Positions 53,627-63,968 of a stretch of DNA of 64,000 nucleotides are shown here, one piece after another; the first letter of the stretch is position 1, and every line of letters starts with the position of its first letter. The stretch comes from Saccharomycopsis fibuligera x Saccharomycopsis cf. fibuligera (taxonomy: Eukaryota > Ascomycota > Saccharomycetes > Ascoideales > Saccharomycopsidaceae): contig CP012810.1 of assembly GCA_001936135.1 (NCBI GenBank), forward strand, positions 1,736,001 to 1,800,000, in the 5' to 3' direction. Below the pieces are notes generated by a model. It did not search any database. It was given only the letters and a program-made list of their open reading frames with translations, and was not told where the DNA came from. Position numbers and translations under genes: made by a program.

Positions 53627-56600
53627 ATGAATCCATCAAATGAGATCCCAAATGATACATCCCCTTACTCCTCAGAGTATCCCAACGATCCACCTGATCC
53701 CCCAACACATCCTGGACCACCCTTGTCAACCGCGGTTGAGAACCCTCCTAGCACGGATGTTTCAGTTTCCTCGGGTACTGAAGCCGCAGTTCACCAAGAT
53801 CCGTCCCCCGGACCAGCTCAAAGTACCAGCCAACTATTGAACCATTCCACTAAATCATTTGAAACCCAAAAAGATGAGGAACCTTACGTTCAAGCTGAGC
53901 CTTTTACCATTGAAAACTCCATCTCTCCGCCATCAACCCACCCTATTTCCAATTCTGAATCTCAAATTGAAAATTTTTCATCCGTCTTACCTAATGACTT
54001 ACTAAGCAGAAAAGGCGCGGATCCAACTTGTGCTGCACCTCCTGAACATGCACCAGAAGCTGTTGATCCTCCATCACCATCTGTTTTGTCTAATCCCTCT
54101 GTTTCAATTTAAAAAACCACTAACATTAACTTAAAAACCTTAAAACTCCAAAAATCAAAAAAAATTCAAGAAAATCCAACAATCTTAAAAAACATTTTTT
54201 CACATTCTTCAATTAATCAAGATAAAAACCAAAAAAAAAATAATCCTCCCTCTGTATCCTTTGTCCCACCTTCTTCCTTCAATGACATTAGCTCTATTTT
54301 GCCTACTGTCCCTTCTATCTCAGATCCTTCAAACAGTACTCAAACCCAGCAACAAAATCAAAATGACCCACGCCCAGCTAATACCACTGATTCAACTGTT
54401 TCAGCTGCCTCAGCTGCCTCATCTGCCTCATCTGCCTCAACTAAAGAAACGCCACCACCTGATTCAACTCCTTCAACTGCCTCCATTGAGGATACAAATC
54501 AGGACATTATCTCAGAAGAGAAACTGAAAAAGCTCTATGCTGCTCAGGCCTCTAAACGTGCGAATCATAACGCAACAACGAGCTCCGCGTCACTTTTAAA
54601 CCCTAAAGTCAAACGCCCTGCTTTCGACGCTTTCCAAACTAAATTTAAATGCGCCCGTATCTATGACTCGGAACATTTTCCTTTTGATGATGTTTTGTCA
54701 GAACTAACTGCCATGAAAAAACTTGCTGCTGATATTTACACCTTTACTGATACAACTTTTGCTGGTTTTGATAAAAAGGTCACCTCTGCGACTACAATCA
54801 TGAAAATGGACGAATTTTATAAATCATATACTCCAAAGCAGCTCCAGGTCGAGGGCCTCCGGTTTAAAACCACTGACCTCCTGCAAAAAGACTTTATTGA
54901 CTTCATCATCAACTGTTCTCAAGAGAATGACGTTTTCGCAACTGTGGACATTCCATGGGCTGTCTTCCAACAATACTCTTTACCAACACATAAATCCTCT
55001 ATTGCTAAATCTATTAAAATGTTGGCACAAACCACACTTGAAAAGTATGCTAGTACGATGCGAGATGTATCCTTATTCACCTTTTTGAAAAAAACTTGTG
55101 AAAATATTGAACCTCTCATCATAATCAGAAACGAGCGTATTGTCATTAAACAATCCATTTTCTATAGAGGCCCAATTTATAAGCCATTCTTCCACAATGC
55201 TAAGGAAATTTTCTTCACATTTTTGAGAGACCACTTAGTTGTGAAGCTACCAAAAGAAGAATATCGCCCACAACTCTTCATGTCAATGTCAAATGAACAT
55301 ATGGTCCCTCAACTCATGGAACTCAAGATTAAATCTTTGCAAGCGGTTTCTGCCGAAGCAATTTTATTCCACAAGCTCCGTGATCTTGAGATCAAACAGG
55401 AATACTTCTCTCTCACAAAAGAAATCAAACCGAGAAGCCACCCAAGTCCCCAAGTTGCTGAAATAAACGTAGATAAATATTATGCATATATATATCTCTC
55501 TCCAAATCAGTCAGTTTAGATAGTCAACTGTGAGATTCTTCAAACACGTTTTATCAATCGTCATTTCCATTGCACGGCATGTGGTTCAAATTCTAACACT
55601 CGCTACTCTTGTACCGAGGCCCGATGTGTGATTTGCAAAAAAGAGAATGATATAGCTTCTGTTTGCTATCATAACAAAAAGTTGATCCAGGCCCAAGATA
55701 AGTACCAGGACCACAGCTCCGTTGCAAATAAACCCAGCGCAACCACCATTTCTGCTAGAACCAAGAAACCAACTATTTCCACTGAAAACCAATGGCAGCT
55801 CAGTGATCCTAAAGGCCGCAACCGTTTGAGAATTAGAAACACCAATAAAGCAGACCACACCATCAACAACCCAAAACAGATAGCTAAACCAACAAACCCA
55901 TTTCAAGCCCTTGAAGAAGGTGACTCAGACGATTTGTCAACTGAGGACGAGGTTAACACACAATACGAGATGCCACAGAGTTTCGTTTTTACTGCACCTA
56001 AACCCTCAAACAAATCATATAACAAACCCTCCCCCAAAAAAAGAGCAAGAAGGCAAGCTGCTAAAGCCACTAACTCACAACCAGAGAATATTAATGATGA
56101 TGAAGGCACTTTCACCACCAGTACCTCCGACTCTATAGTCGCACAGGCTACTATCCTCCATGCTACGAGAACCCCAACAAAAAAAACCCCACATCAAACC
56201 CCAGACTCTTTCCAAACTCCACCTGCAACTCCTCAGCAGACCAGAATCCTTCGTTCCCATTCCTCTCTTCGTACTCCACAACCTCCATCTACTCCAACCA
56301 ACTTGACCTTATCTCAGTTTCCCTCTTTTGATCAGGGCAACACTCCTACCCCATCCACCACGAGAATTAAAGCAAATCTGAACAGGAACTCGCGTACCCC
56401 AGACGAGGACAGCCCACTGCCAGATACCCAGGATGATATTGACATTGATGAGATTGACTTAGAGAATTCTTCTTCTCTCCCACCAGTCCATCACCCACAG
56501 AGTAAGCTTAATGGACCATTCCCTGTCACTGATTCCATCAATGATGACGATATCTTTGATAACGAAACCACAATTGACAATGAGTCCATCACAAATCTCC

Positions 56601-56665
56601 CAAACTCCACCGAAGATGACCCCATGACTGAGATTCAGCTCTCAACTTCCCCTGGACACTCATGA
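53627..56665 (+). pseudogene. LINE3 ORF1, split by stops and a frameshift
   Basis: It begins MNPSNEIPNDTSPYSSEYPN, a Pro/Ser-rich disordered part. A TAA at 54,110-54,112 (TCA in LINE1) and a frame change before 54,299 break it. The central block (SELTAMKKLAADIYTFTD to YAYIYLSPNQSV) ends at a TAG (55,517-55,519), which LINE1 also has. The same frame then gives INRHFHCTACGSNSNTRYSC and TEARCVICKKENDIASVC, a Cys-rich nucleic-acid-binding segment, and a disordered acidic tail to TSPGHS. The stop TGA overlaps the ORF2 ATG. ORF1 proteins of L1-type elements bind and chaperone the element RNA. Confidence 0.85.
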
Positions 56666-57858
56666 TTATGCCTGAATTGAAAATACTTACACAAAATATA
56701 CAAAATACTCCCTTACAGAACGATCCGCTCCCGAGTATATTTCAAAAATATGATATCATACTCTTGCAAGAAGTCAGGAAAGGTGAAAAGTATCACCACT
56801 TAAATCCTGACAAACAACTCATCACTAACAAAGCTTCAAATCCACGAACAGGTATACTCATCACAAAAAAGATAAAAATACTCAAAAAAAATATAATTGA
56901 TGTTTTATGTCCGGCATCTAAAGCCAAACACAAAACAGACATTATCATAGAACTAATATCAAAAATATACTACTGGATCATAAATATATATAATCCCACC
57001 GGTGAGAAAAAAAATCACAAGTCTTTCTTCAAAACGCCATTAGCAATGCACTACAGGATTATCGAAGAACTTCTCGAAAACAGTACCCAAACGCACATCT
57101 CTATATCATTTTTGCGGGTGACTTTAACAATGTCGTGGATATGCAAGAAATGGGTAGCCGTATCCAAAATGCTCCAGACACTAAAGACACCAAAAAAATC
57201 CGAAACTCATTGAGGGCACTCGTCGACAATAACAACTTGACAGATGTTTACCGCCAACGCAACCTCCATAACATAAAAAAATCCTTCACTAACAGAGCTA
57301 CTAACGGACATGAGGAAAGCAATAGAAGGCTTGATAGATTCTATGTCAGTAATGAATTGATTAGACACGACAAAGTTCGTCTCTGGATGCTACAGAAGAA
57401 CCATTTGGAGGGATCTTCCCATGAATCGCTTGTTTTGAAACTTGTCCATCCCCTGACTGAGCTCCCAGCTCGGTTCAGGCTTACCGAAAAAATGTTACAC
57501 AGTATATCACAACTTCATATCCCAGCCTCACTCACATCAACAAGCGAAATAATCATTTTTGTTAGAAACCATTTGCAGCTGATAAAGCATCTTGAAAAAC
57601 GCATACCGGAATCTGAGAAAAACAACTTTCAAACCGCCAACTACTATGATCACATAAACGAAATTTTTAAACCCTTCCAGGAAAATAAAAAGATAGAATT
57701 ATTTATTGATCAAGACGGCAACCAGTTAACAAAGACACACGAGATCAAAGAGCATGCCTCAGACTTCTATGCATCTCTCTATGATGGTACCAAGGGCACG
57801 AAGGATATTCAAGTCATTGATAGATATTTGCAATATAGCATTCCTAACATTCACATAT
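56662..57858 (+). pseudogene. LINE3 ORF2, endonuclease part, cut by C1
   Basis: The N-terminus is an AP-like endonuclease: LKILTQNIQNTPLQN, ILLQEVRKGEKYHHL (catalytic Glu), WIINIYNPTGEKK. A frameshift near 57,115-57,135 falls at the segment that should read GDFNNVVDMQEMG, after which the frame is open again with RLDRFYVSN (the D of the last endonuclease motif). The protein is cut at SIPNIHI by the LTR of C1. The start ATG overlaps the ORF1 stop as ATGA; a second ATG follows two codons later. Confidence 0.85.
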
Positions 57859-58309
57859 TGTTGAAATTCAAACATTCATCTTCCTTTAGTCCTTACCTTC
57901 TTAATTTTTGACTCTTTATCTCCTTTACTCCTTTTATGTTTTCATCCATTGTCATGGTATACTGTTGATCCATTTGCATGGTATACAGTTCTGCTGCATC
58001 TTATTTGTTTACTTTTTCATTCCGTCTGCGCGCGCTTCTGCATGGGGTGCCGATCCTTACTGCTGCGTGAAAACTTTTGTTTTTCCCGCCACCTTTATTA
58101 CGCCACTCCAATTTCATTTACTCAACTTACTTTTCCTACTTAAGGCGGGCCTTTCCCGCTTCTTTTCTTTTCATGTTCTCTACTATTATATACTTCTTTA
58201 CAGAACTAAGCTTAAAAACTTTACACTCTTTATTTTTCTATCCAATACACTTTATTTTTCTTCATCAAACTATTTTTTCTAACTCTTCTTTATCAACCCA
58301 CTTTTTACA
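57859..58309 (+). repeat. C1 5' LTR
   Basis: 451 bp, TGTTGAAATTC... to ...CTTTTTACA. Contains GCGCGCGC-like DNA near 58,028 and a TATA-like ATTATATAC near 58,183. Repeated inverted at 62,431-62,881 with about one difference. Confidence 0.93.
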
Positions 58310-58367
58310 GATTTACAGTCTGGACAAACAAAAAAAAAAAAAAAAAATAAAAAAAAATTTTTTTATC

Positions 58368-59168
58368 ATGTTTAAGTTGAATGATTTTGATGTTGCTGAC
58401 GGTACCTACAAAGCAAGGCTTGATGGTATCTCCAAATTGAATGTCAAGCCGATTACCCAATGGTTCCAGTACCCTTTGTTGAGATCATTTCTTCAAAACA
58501 AATTGAAAGTTATCATCAATGATGTTACTGTTATCGATGTTGAGAAAATGTTAGACTCTGATGAGTTTGACAAGTATCCGCCAAAGCTTAATGATATTAT
58601 CTACCAGCTTATACACAAAAAGGTTGACGCTTCGTTGTTAAAGAACTATCAACGTTACACCGAAGGGTTCGATTTGTTGAAAACAATCAACAAAAAGTTC
58701 AAATCAATTGACTCATTCTACATTGTCAAAATTTTCAACGACTTTGTCCATGAGGCATTTGTTGTCAAAGACCGTGATGCTATTGAAGACTACTTGGAAA
58801 TCTTCAAGTACTACTACAAAGATGTGAACTTCTCCAACTTTGGTGGTACCATTGGATTCAGCTTACTTGGTACCAAGAGTCTCCATGTTGCTCTTAGTGA
58901 AACCCGCTTGCTCACCAACGCCCGCGGATTGCTTAGCACATCTTTCGCTGATGCTATGGAGAGCTCTAATGACCTAGCTGCTAGAGACTTGGTGGAGATT
59001 GATTCTGGCTCTCGTGCAAAGTTGGCACCAAATGATGAATTGGTTCAGTTGGCAGATGCCAGACTGAGAAAGAAGCCGGTACTCCTTATTAAGTGCTTCA
59101 CCTGTGGAAAACTTGGCCATTACAGCAATGACTGTTACAAAAACAAGAACAGAAATCAGTCTTACAAA
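58368..59168 (+). CDS. C1 gag-type protein with zinc knuckle, cut by D1
   Basis: The frame starts MFKLNDFDVADGTYKARLDG after an A/T-rich leader and runs ~267 codons. A helical capsid-like core (ITQWFQYPLLRSFLQNKLKV, FYIVKIFNDFVHEAFVVKD) is followed by one CCHC knuckle, CFTCGKLGHYSNDC, near the end. The frame is closed only by bases of the inserted LTR-D, so the original frame probably ran on. It should package element RNA in related elements. Confidence 0.8.
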
Positions 59169-59204
59169 TGTTGAGAGTAATAATTCAAAGATAGATCCAG
59201 TTGC

Positions 59205-59227
59205 TTCTAGAACGTTCTAGAATATTC
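59205..59227 (+). promoter_or_regulatory. heat-shock element 1 (5 units)
   Basis: TTC-TA-GAA-CG-TTC-TA-GAA-TA-TTC: five alternating units at exact 5-bp steps, the canonical Hsf1 trimer target. Also present in D3 (63,451) and, inverted, in D2. Confidence 0.85.
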
Positions 59228-59294
59228 CATGAGTTTCCAGAGGATTCGATGTTGTTCTAAAATGTTCCACGATATACGAGAAAATACGAGATTG

Positions 59295-59312
59295 TTCGAG
59301 AACATTCTAGAA
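59295..59312 (+). promoter_or_regulatory. heat-shock element 2 (4 units)
   Basis: TTC-GA-GAA-CA-TTC-TA-GAA: four perfect alternating units, with a near-match (TTG) as the next. Confidence 0.82.
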
Positions 59313-59355
59313 GGTTGCATAATATACGAGACATATACGAGAAAGCTCTAGAATC

Positions 59356-59510
59356 TTCCATGAAGTTCCATAATGTTCCATGAAGTTCCATAATGTTCCA
59401 TGAAGTTCCATAGTGTTCCATGAAGTTCCATGATGTTCCATGATGTTCCAAGAAGTTCCATGATGTTCCATACATTTCCGTGCAGTTCCGTGCATATCCG
59501 TGCAGTTCCG
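59356..59510 (+). repeat. 10-bp phased TTCC array, 16 units
   Basis: TTCCA or TTCCG (once ATCCG) recurs every 10 bp exactly, at 59,356, 59,366 and so on to 59,506. Units alternate TTCCATGAAG and TTCCATAATG. The last TTC is the first unit of heat-shock element 3. Confidence 0.93.
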
Positions 59511-59528
59511 GAATATTCTAGAAGATTC
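59506..59528 (+). promoter_or_regulatory. heat-shock element 3 (5 units), next to TATA
   Basis: TTC-CG-GAA-TA-TTC-TA-GAA-GA-TTC, five perfect alternating units ending 52 bp before the TATA box. Same element at 63,752-63,774 (D3) and 61,846-61,868 (D2, inverted). Confidence 0.87.
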
Positions 59529-59580
59529 TATGTGGCCACACTAGTCATGCATCAGTCCCGGCACAGCCACCCTGACTGAC

Positions 59581-59588
59581 TATAAATA
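59581..59588 (+). promoter_or_regulatory. TATA box of LTR-D, with STRE-like site
   Basis: TATAAATA, followed at once by AGGGG, the core of the Msn2/4 stress-response element. The gag ATG is about 100 bp downstream. Confidence 0.75.
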
Positions 59589-59690
59589 AGGGGCGTCTCC
59601 TCCATCTTTGTGACTGATTGATGTTTTTCATATATAGGATATAGTTAATAACAACAAGTGTTTTGTGATTCATTTTCAGGATATAACGTT

Positions 59691-61651
59691 ATGTCAAGTG
59701 ATAGGTTTATCAAACTACAACAGGTTATGAGTTCCCCAGGTGCTCTAGCCAACTTCAGTTCAGATGAAAAATTGAAAGGTTCGGAGAACTTTCACGATTG
59801 GTTCTCCTTAGTATCAATCAAATTGAAAATGAGAGGGCTTGGCTTGTACAAGTACCTTGTCGACAATGATATCGGCGCTACTGATGAAAGCTCGGACGAC
59901 TCGAGAGCCAGACTACAAATGGCTTTGGATGATATCTTGACATTGATGATTGTTAATGGTGTTACTGGTGCTGCTCTCAGAAAAGCATCCAGTTATGATG
60001 GTTCTGGTCGTGATTTGATTATCTATTTGAAAGCCTCCTATGGTACAATGTCTGTGTTTAATGCTGTTGGTATGCTATCTGACTTCTTTGACCACAAGTG
60101 GAAGTCGAATGGCTCTAACCTCAACCTGTTGATCTCGAGCGTCGATGCATTGAATGTCTCGGTTATCAAGAATGTTACTGCTGATCTGTTTCTTACTTGC
60201 TTATTTCTTGCTGAGCTCAAACGCGCCGGCTACGGTGAAGCTGCTGTGAAGGAGATCATTACAACATACCAAGCATCTCATAATTCCATGGAAACCTTTG
60301 ATGTTGAATCCGCGATGGATCTCGCGAGAGAATTGATTAAGGAAGACCCAAAGTCTACCTTTACTACTACTGAAACTGCTCTTGTCACTAGAAAGGCCAA
60401 TAATGGTCAATGCTACAACTGTGGCAAGATAGGTCATTATGCAAGGGACTGTCGTCAACAGCCAAAGGATGAATTTAATGAGAAAATTCGAAAGCCAAAG
60501 AAAAATGGAAAACAGACTGGTAATGCGTGGTTTGCATATTTAGGGCACGAGTCAAAGAGATCTGATTTGTTCTTCGATAGTGGTGCTTCCAGCCACATTA
60601 TTTGTGACAGAGACTTGTTTACTGAGTTGGATGACTACAGCGGCGAGATTAATGGTATTGGTGGCAACAGTTTGAAGATCGTTGGGTGCGGCACCGCATC
60701 TATCAAGCTACCAACCGGTGAGGATGTCAGCTTGTTAAATGCTCTATATGCTCCGGATGCTACCGCTAATTTGCTATCCATCTCAAAGGCAACTGGTAAT
60801 GGAGCAAAACTATTGTTTGAAGATGAATGCATCAAGTTGTACCCCTCGATGGATATTGTGGGTATCAAAGACAGGCTCTCACATGGCTTGTACAGAGTGG
60901 GCTCTCCAAGTGACAAGCACTCTGCTTACAAAGCTGCCCCTGGCATTGCGGTTGATAGAAAAGATTTGTGGCATCAAAGATTGGGCCATCCTAGCTTTGG
61001 TGTGTTCCGTGCGATTAACAAACAGTTTGGTTTGTGCGGTGATATTACAGAAGATATGAATGTGCAAGTGTGTGAACTGTGTGCATTAGGCAAGGCGGTT
61101 ACAAGAAAACCAAAGCATGGATGGTCAAAGCCACAACAGCCATTGCAGCTACTTCATATGGATGTGTGCGGGCCATTCAACTATGGGTCGGTTGATGGCT
61201 CTCTCTACTTTCTTACAATCGTTGATGCCTATACTCGTTTCACCCATATCAAGTGCTTGAAAAGGAAATCAGACTGCACTGATGCGATTATTGATTTTGT
61301 GAAATACAGTGAGACCAATTTCAAGAGTCAAGGCAGAAACTACGTGTGTGGAGCTATCAGAACTGATAACGGCGGGGAGTTTGTGAACAACAAGTTGCAC
61401 GCGTTCATGAAGGAGCGTGGAATTCGCCATGAGCTAACTGTCCCGCATCATTCCTATCAGAATGGTGTTGCTGAGAGGATGCATCGCACCATTCAGGAGA
61501 AGGCGCGAACTCTCATGTTGCACTCTGCTGCGCCGGTTCAGTTCTGGCCCGAAGCTGTTGCAACTGCTGCGTACTTGATCAATCGCAGCCCAACAAGAGT
61601 GCTTGGCAATGATATACCGTTCACCAAGTGGTACGACATGGAACCACTGCT
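59691..61651 (+). CDS. D1 gag-pol, 3' part replaced by D2
   Basis: Single open frame starting MSSDRFIKLQQVMSSPG inside the LTR. Gag core GSENFHDWFSLVSIKLKMRG (UBN2 type), CCHC knuckle CYNCGKIGHYARDC (about residues 241-254), aspartic protease FFDSGASSHIICD (about 295), pre-integrase HHCC (WHQRLGHPSFG ... CELCALGK), integrase core with LHMDVCGPFN, IRTDNGGEFVNN and HSYQNGVAERMHRT. It stops where D2 is inserted, so reverse transcriptase and RNase H are not contiguous. Confidence 0.92.
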
Positions 61652-62205
61652 TGTTGTAGTTTGATAAACCTATCACTTGACATAACGTTATATCCTGAAA
61701 ATAAATCACAAAACACTTGTTGTTATTAACTATATCCTATATATGAAAAACATCAATCAGTCACAAAGATGGAGGAGACGCCCCTTATTTATAGTCAGTC
61801 AGGGTGGCTGTGCCGGGACTGATGCATGACTAGTGTGGCCACATAGAATCTTCTAGAATATTCCGGAACTGCACGGATATGCACGGAACTGCACGGAAAT
61901 GTATGGAACATCATGGAACTTCTTGGAACATCATGGAACATCATGGAACTTCATGGAACACTATGGAACTTCATGGAACATTATGGAACTTCATGGAACA
62001 TTATGGAACTTCATGGAAGATTCTAGAGCTTTCTCGTATATGTCTCGTATACTATGCAACCTTCTAGAATGTTCTCGAACAATCTCGTATTTTCTCGTAT
62101 ATTGTGGAACATTCCAGAACAAGATCGAATCCTCTGGAAACTCATGGAATATTCTAGAACTTTCTAGAAGCAACTAGATCTATCTTTGAATTATTACTCT
62201 CAACA
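61652..62205 (-). repeat. D2 3' LTR
   Basis: 554 bp, inverted copy of the D1 LTR. Preceded on the minus strand by AAGAGAGGG, a clear polypurine tract. Confidence 0.95.
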
Positions 62206-63414
62206 CCCTCTCTTAATTCAAAGTCTCGCATCCCACAATAACCACGTAGTAGTTGGAACTGGTCGGCCGGTATGGCTTTGGTAAAGATATCGGCAACCAT
62301 GACTCCAGTTGATAAGTACTCTAACTGAATTCGGCCCTTGGCAATATGGTCCCTGATGAAATTCAACCTGATGTCAATGTGCTTCGTTCTGTGATGGGAG
62401 CTAGGGTGTTTGGCTATGTCAATGCAGCTCTGTAAAAAGTGGGTTGATAAAGAAGAGTTAGAAAAAATAGTTTGATGAAGAAAAATAAAGTGTATTGGAT
62501 AGAAAAATAAAGAGTGTAAAGTTTTTAAGCTTAGTTCTGTAAAGAAGTATATAATAGTAGAGAACATGAAAAGAAAAGAAGCGGGAAAGGCCCGCCTTAA
62601 GTAGGAAAAATAAGTTGAGTAAATGAAATTGGAGTGGCGTAATAAAGGTGGCGGGAAAAACAAAAGTTTTCACGCAGCAGTAAGGATCGGCACCCCATGC
62701 AGAAGCGCGCGCAGACGGAATGAAAAAGTAAACAAATAAGATGCAGCAGAACTGTATACCATGCAAATGGATCAACAGTATACCATGACAATGGATGAAA
62801 ACATAAAAGGAGTAAAGGAGATAAAGAGTCAAAAATTAAGAAGGTAAGGACTAAAGGAAGATGAATGTTTGAATTTCAACAAGCTCTGGTTGTCGTCGTA
62901 CATCTTGACAGACTCAATTGCAATGCCAAACTCGTTGAACAACTGCCTTAGCCATAAGCCTTCTTTGGCACCCTCACACAATGCCATATACTCTGCTTCA
63001 GCAGTAGACAATGCAACCGTTGGCTGCTTCTTCGATCTCCAAGTTATTGCACCACCAGCATATTTGAACACAAAACCGGTGGTGGACTTCCTCGTAGCCT
63101 TGTCGTTTGCCCAGTCTGCATCACAGTAGCCCTGTAAGCGAGTTGTCTGGTTGTGGCTTTGATAAAATAAACCAACATCTGCTGTGCCTTTCAAATATCT
63201 TAGTACTCGTTTCGCAGCACGAAGGTGGACCTCCTTGGGCTCTTTGAGGTATCTCGACAATACACCAACAACGTAGCTTATGTCTGCTCTGACCGTATTA
63301 GCAGCAAACAAGAGCTTTCCAATAATGGATCTGTACCTAGTAGCATCACAGTCTTTACTGCCTGTGTCCGCGCTCGTCAAGTCCTGTCCGACAACTGCTG
63401 GTGTGGGTTCACTG
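62206..63414 (-). pseudogene. D2 pol, RNase H part, split by a solo LTR
   Basis: Copia-type RNase H: RYRSIIGKLLFAANTVRADI, GYCDADWANDKATRKSTTGF, STAEAEYMALCEGAKEGLWL, VKMYDDNQS. The solo LTR-C then lies in the frame, and the pol end continues beyond it (KHIDIRLNFIRDHI, STGVMVADIFTKAIP, GYCGMRDFELREG). The beginning is cut by D3. Confidence 0.9.
62431..62881 (-). repeat. solo LTR-C inside D2
   Basis: 451 bp, inverted relative to the C1 LTR, with a perfect 5-bp target duplication AGCTC (62,426-62,430 and 62,882-62,886). It shows that C transposed after D2 had arrived. Confidence 0.95.
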
Positions 63415-63968
63415 TGTTGAGAGTAATAATTCAAAGATAGATCCAGTTGCTTCTAGAAAGTTCTAGAATATTCCATGAGTTTCCAGAGGATTCGATGTTG
63501 TTCTAGAATGTTCCACGATATACGAGAAAATACGAGATTGTTCGAGAACATTCTAGAAGGTTGCATAATATACGAGACATATACGAGAAAGCTCTAGAAT
63601 CTTCCATGAAGTTCCATAATGTTCCATGAAGTTCCATAATGTTCCATGAAGTTCCATAGTGTTCCATGAAGTTCCATGATGTTCCATGATGTTCCAAGAA
63701 GTTCCATGATGTTCCATACATTTCCGTGCAGTTCCGTGCATATCCGTGCAGTTCCGGAATATTCTAGAAGATTCTATGTGGCCACACTAGTCATGCATCA
63801 GTCCCGGCACAGCCACCCTGACTGACTATAAATAAGGGGCGTCTCCTCCATCTTTGTGACTGATTGATGTTTTTCATATATAGGATATAGTTAATAACAA
63901 CAAGTGTTTTGTGATTCATTTTCAGGATATAACGTTATGTCAAGTGATAGGTTTATCAAACTACAACA
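63415..63968 (+). repeat. D3 5' LTR
   Basis: Differs from the D1 LTR at only about two positions in 554, so both moved recently. Confidence 0.95.

Larger units (their letters stand above)
53383..57858 (+). mobile_element. LINE3: LINE with leader, ORF1 and part of ORF2
   Basis: It starts directly at the tail of LINE2 with a ~215-bp leader (also found at 18,225-18,437), then an A14 run, ORF1 (53,627-56,665) and ORF2 (from 56,662). It is cut at 57,858 by insertion of copia element C1 just where reverse transcriptase would begin. It retains the 5' end that LINE1 and LINE2 lack. Confidence 0.88.
57859..59168 (+). mobile_element. C1: Ty1/copia-like or related LTR element, 5' part
   Basis: 5' LTR at 57,859-58,309, A-rich leader, and a gag frame with a CCHC knuckle, then interrupted by D1 at 59,169. 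The remainder, if present, lies beyond the right edge. LTR-C is almost identical to the solo copy at 62,431, so the family moved recently. With no pol visible, superfamily assignment is tentative. Confidence 0.85.
59169..59722 (+). repeat. D1 5' LTR
   Basis: 554 bp, TGTTGAGAGTAATAATTC... to ...AAACTACAACA. It carries three heat-shock elements, a 10-bp-phased TTCC array, a TATA box and the gag ATG (59,691). Followed by GGTTATGAG, complementary to the anticodon region of initiator tRNA-Met. Confidence 0.95.
59169..61651 (+). mobile_element. D1: Ty5/copia-like element, cut by D2
   Basis: 5' LTR (59,169-59,722), primer site, and a single gag-pol frame starting inside the LTR, interrupted in the integrase region by D2. 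One fused frame and half-tRNA priming are features of Ty5 and copia rather than Ty1. LTR-D copies here differ by under 1%, so the family is young. Confidence 0.92.
61652..63414 (-). mobile_element. D2: inverted D element, 3' part
   Basis: Minus-strand copy: 3' LTR at 61,652-62,205, and RNase H plus the end of pol at 62,206-63,414, itself holding a solo LTR-C. The rest of D2 is displaced by D3 and lies beyond the window. It is inserted into the integrase region of D1. Confidence 0.9.

Noticed and set aside
57908-58282. 124-codon hydrophobic frame, repeated at 62,458-62,832
   Set aside because: It is the T-rich sequence of LTR-C read as protein; both copies are LTRs.
59307-59495. 62- and 72-aa repeat proteins (HGTSWN-type), present three times
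   Set aside because: They arise because the 10-bp DNA array gives an open frame with period 30; they lie inside LTR-D and are antisense to its promoter.
59356-59510. CRISPR-like array
   Set aside because: Units are contiguous 10-mers without spacers in a eukaryotic LTR.
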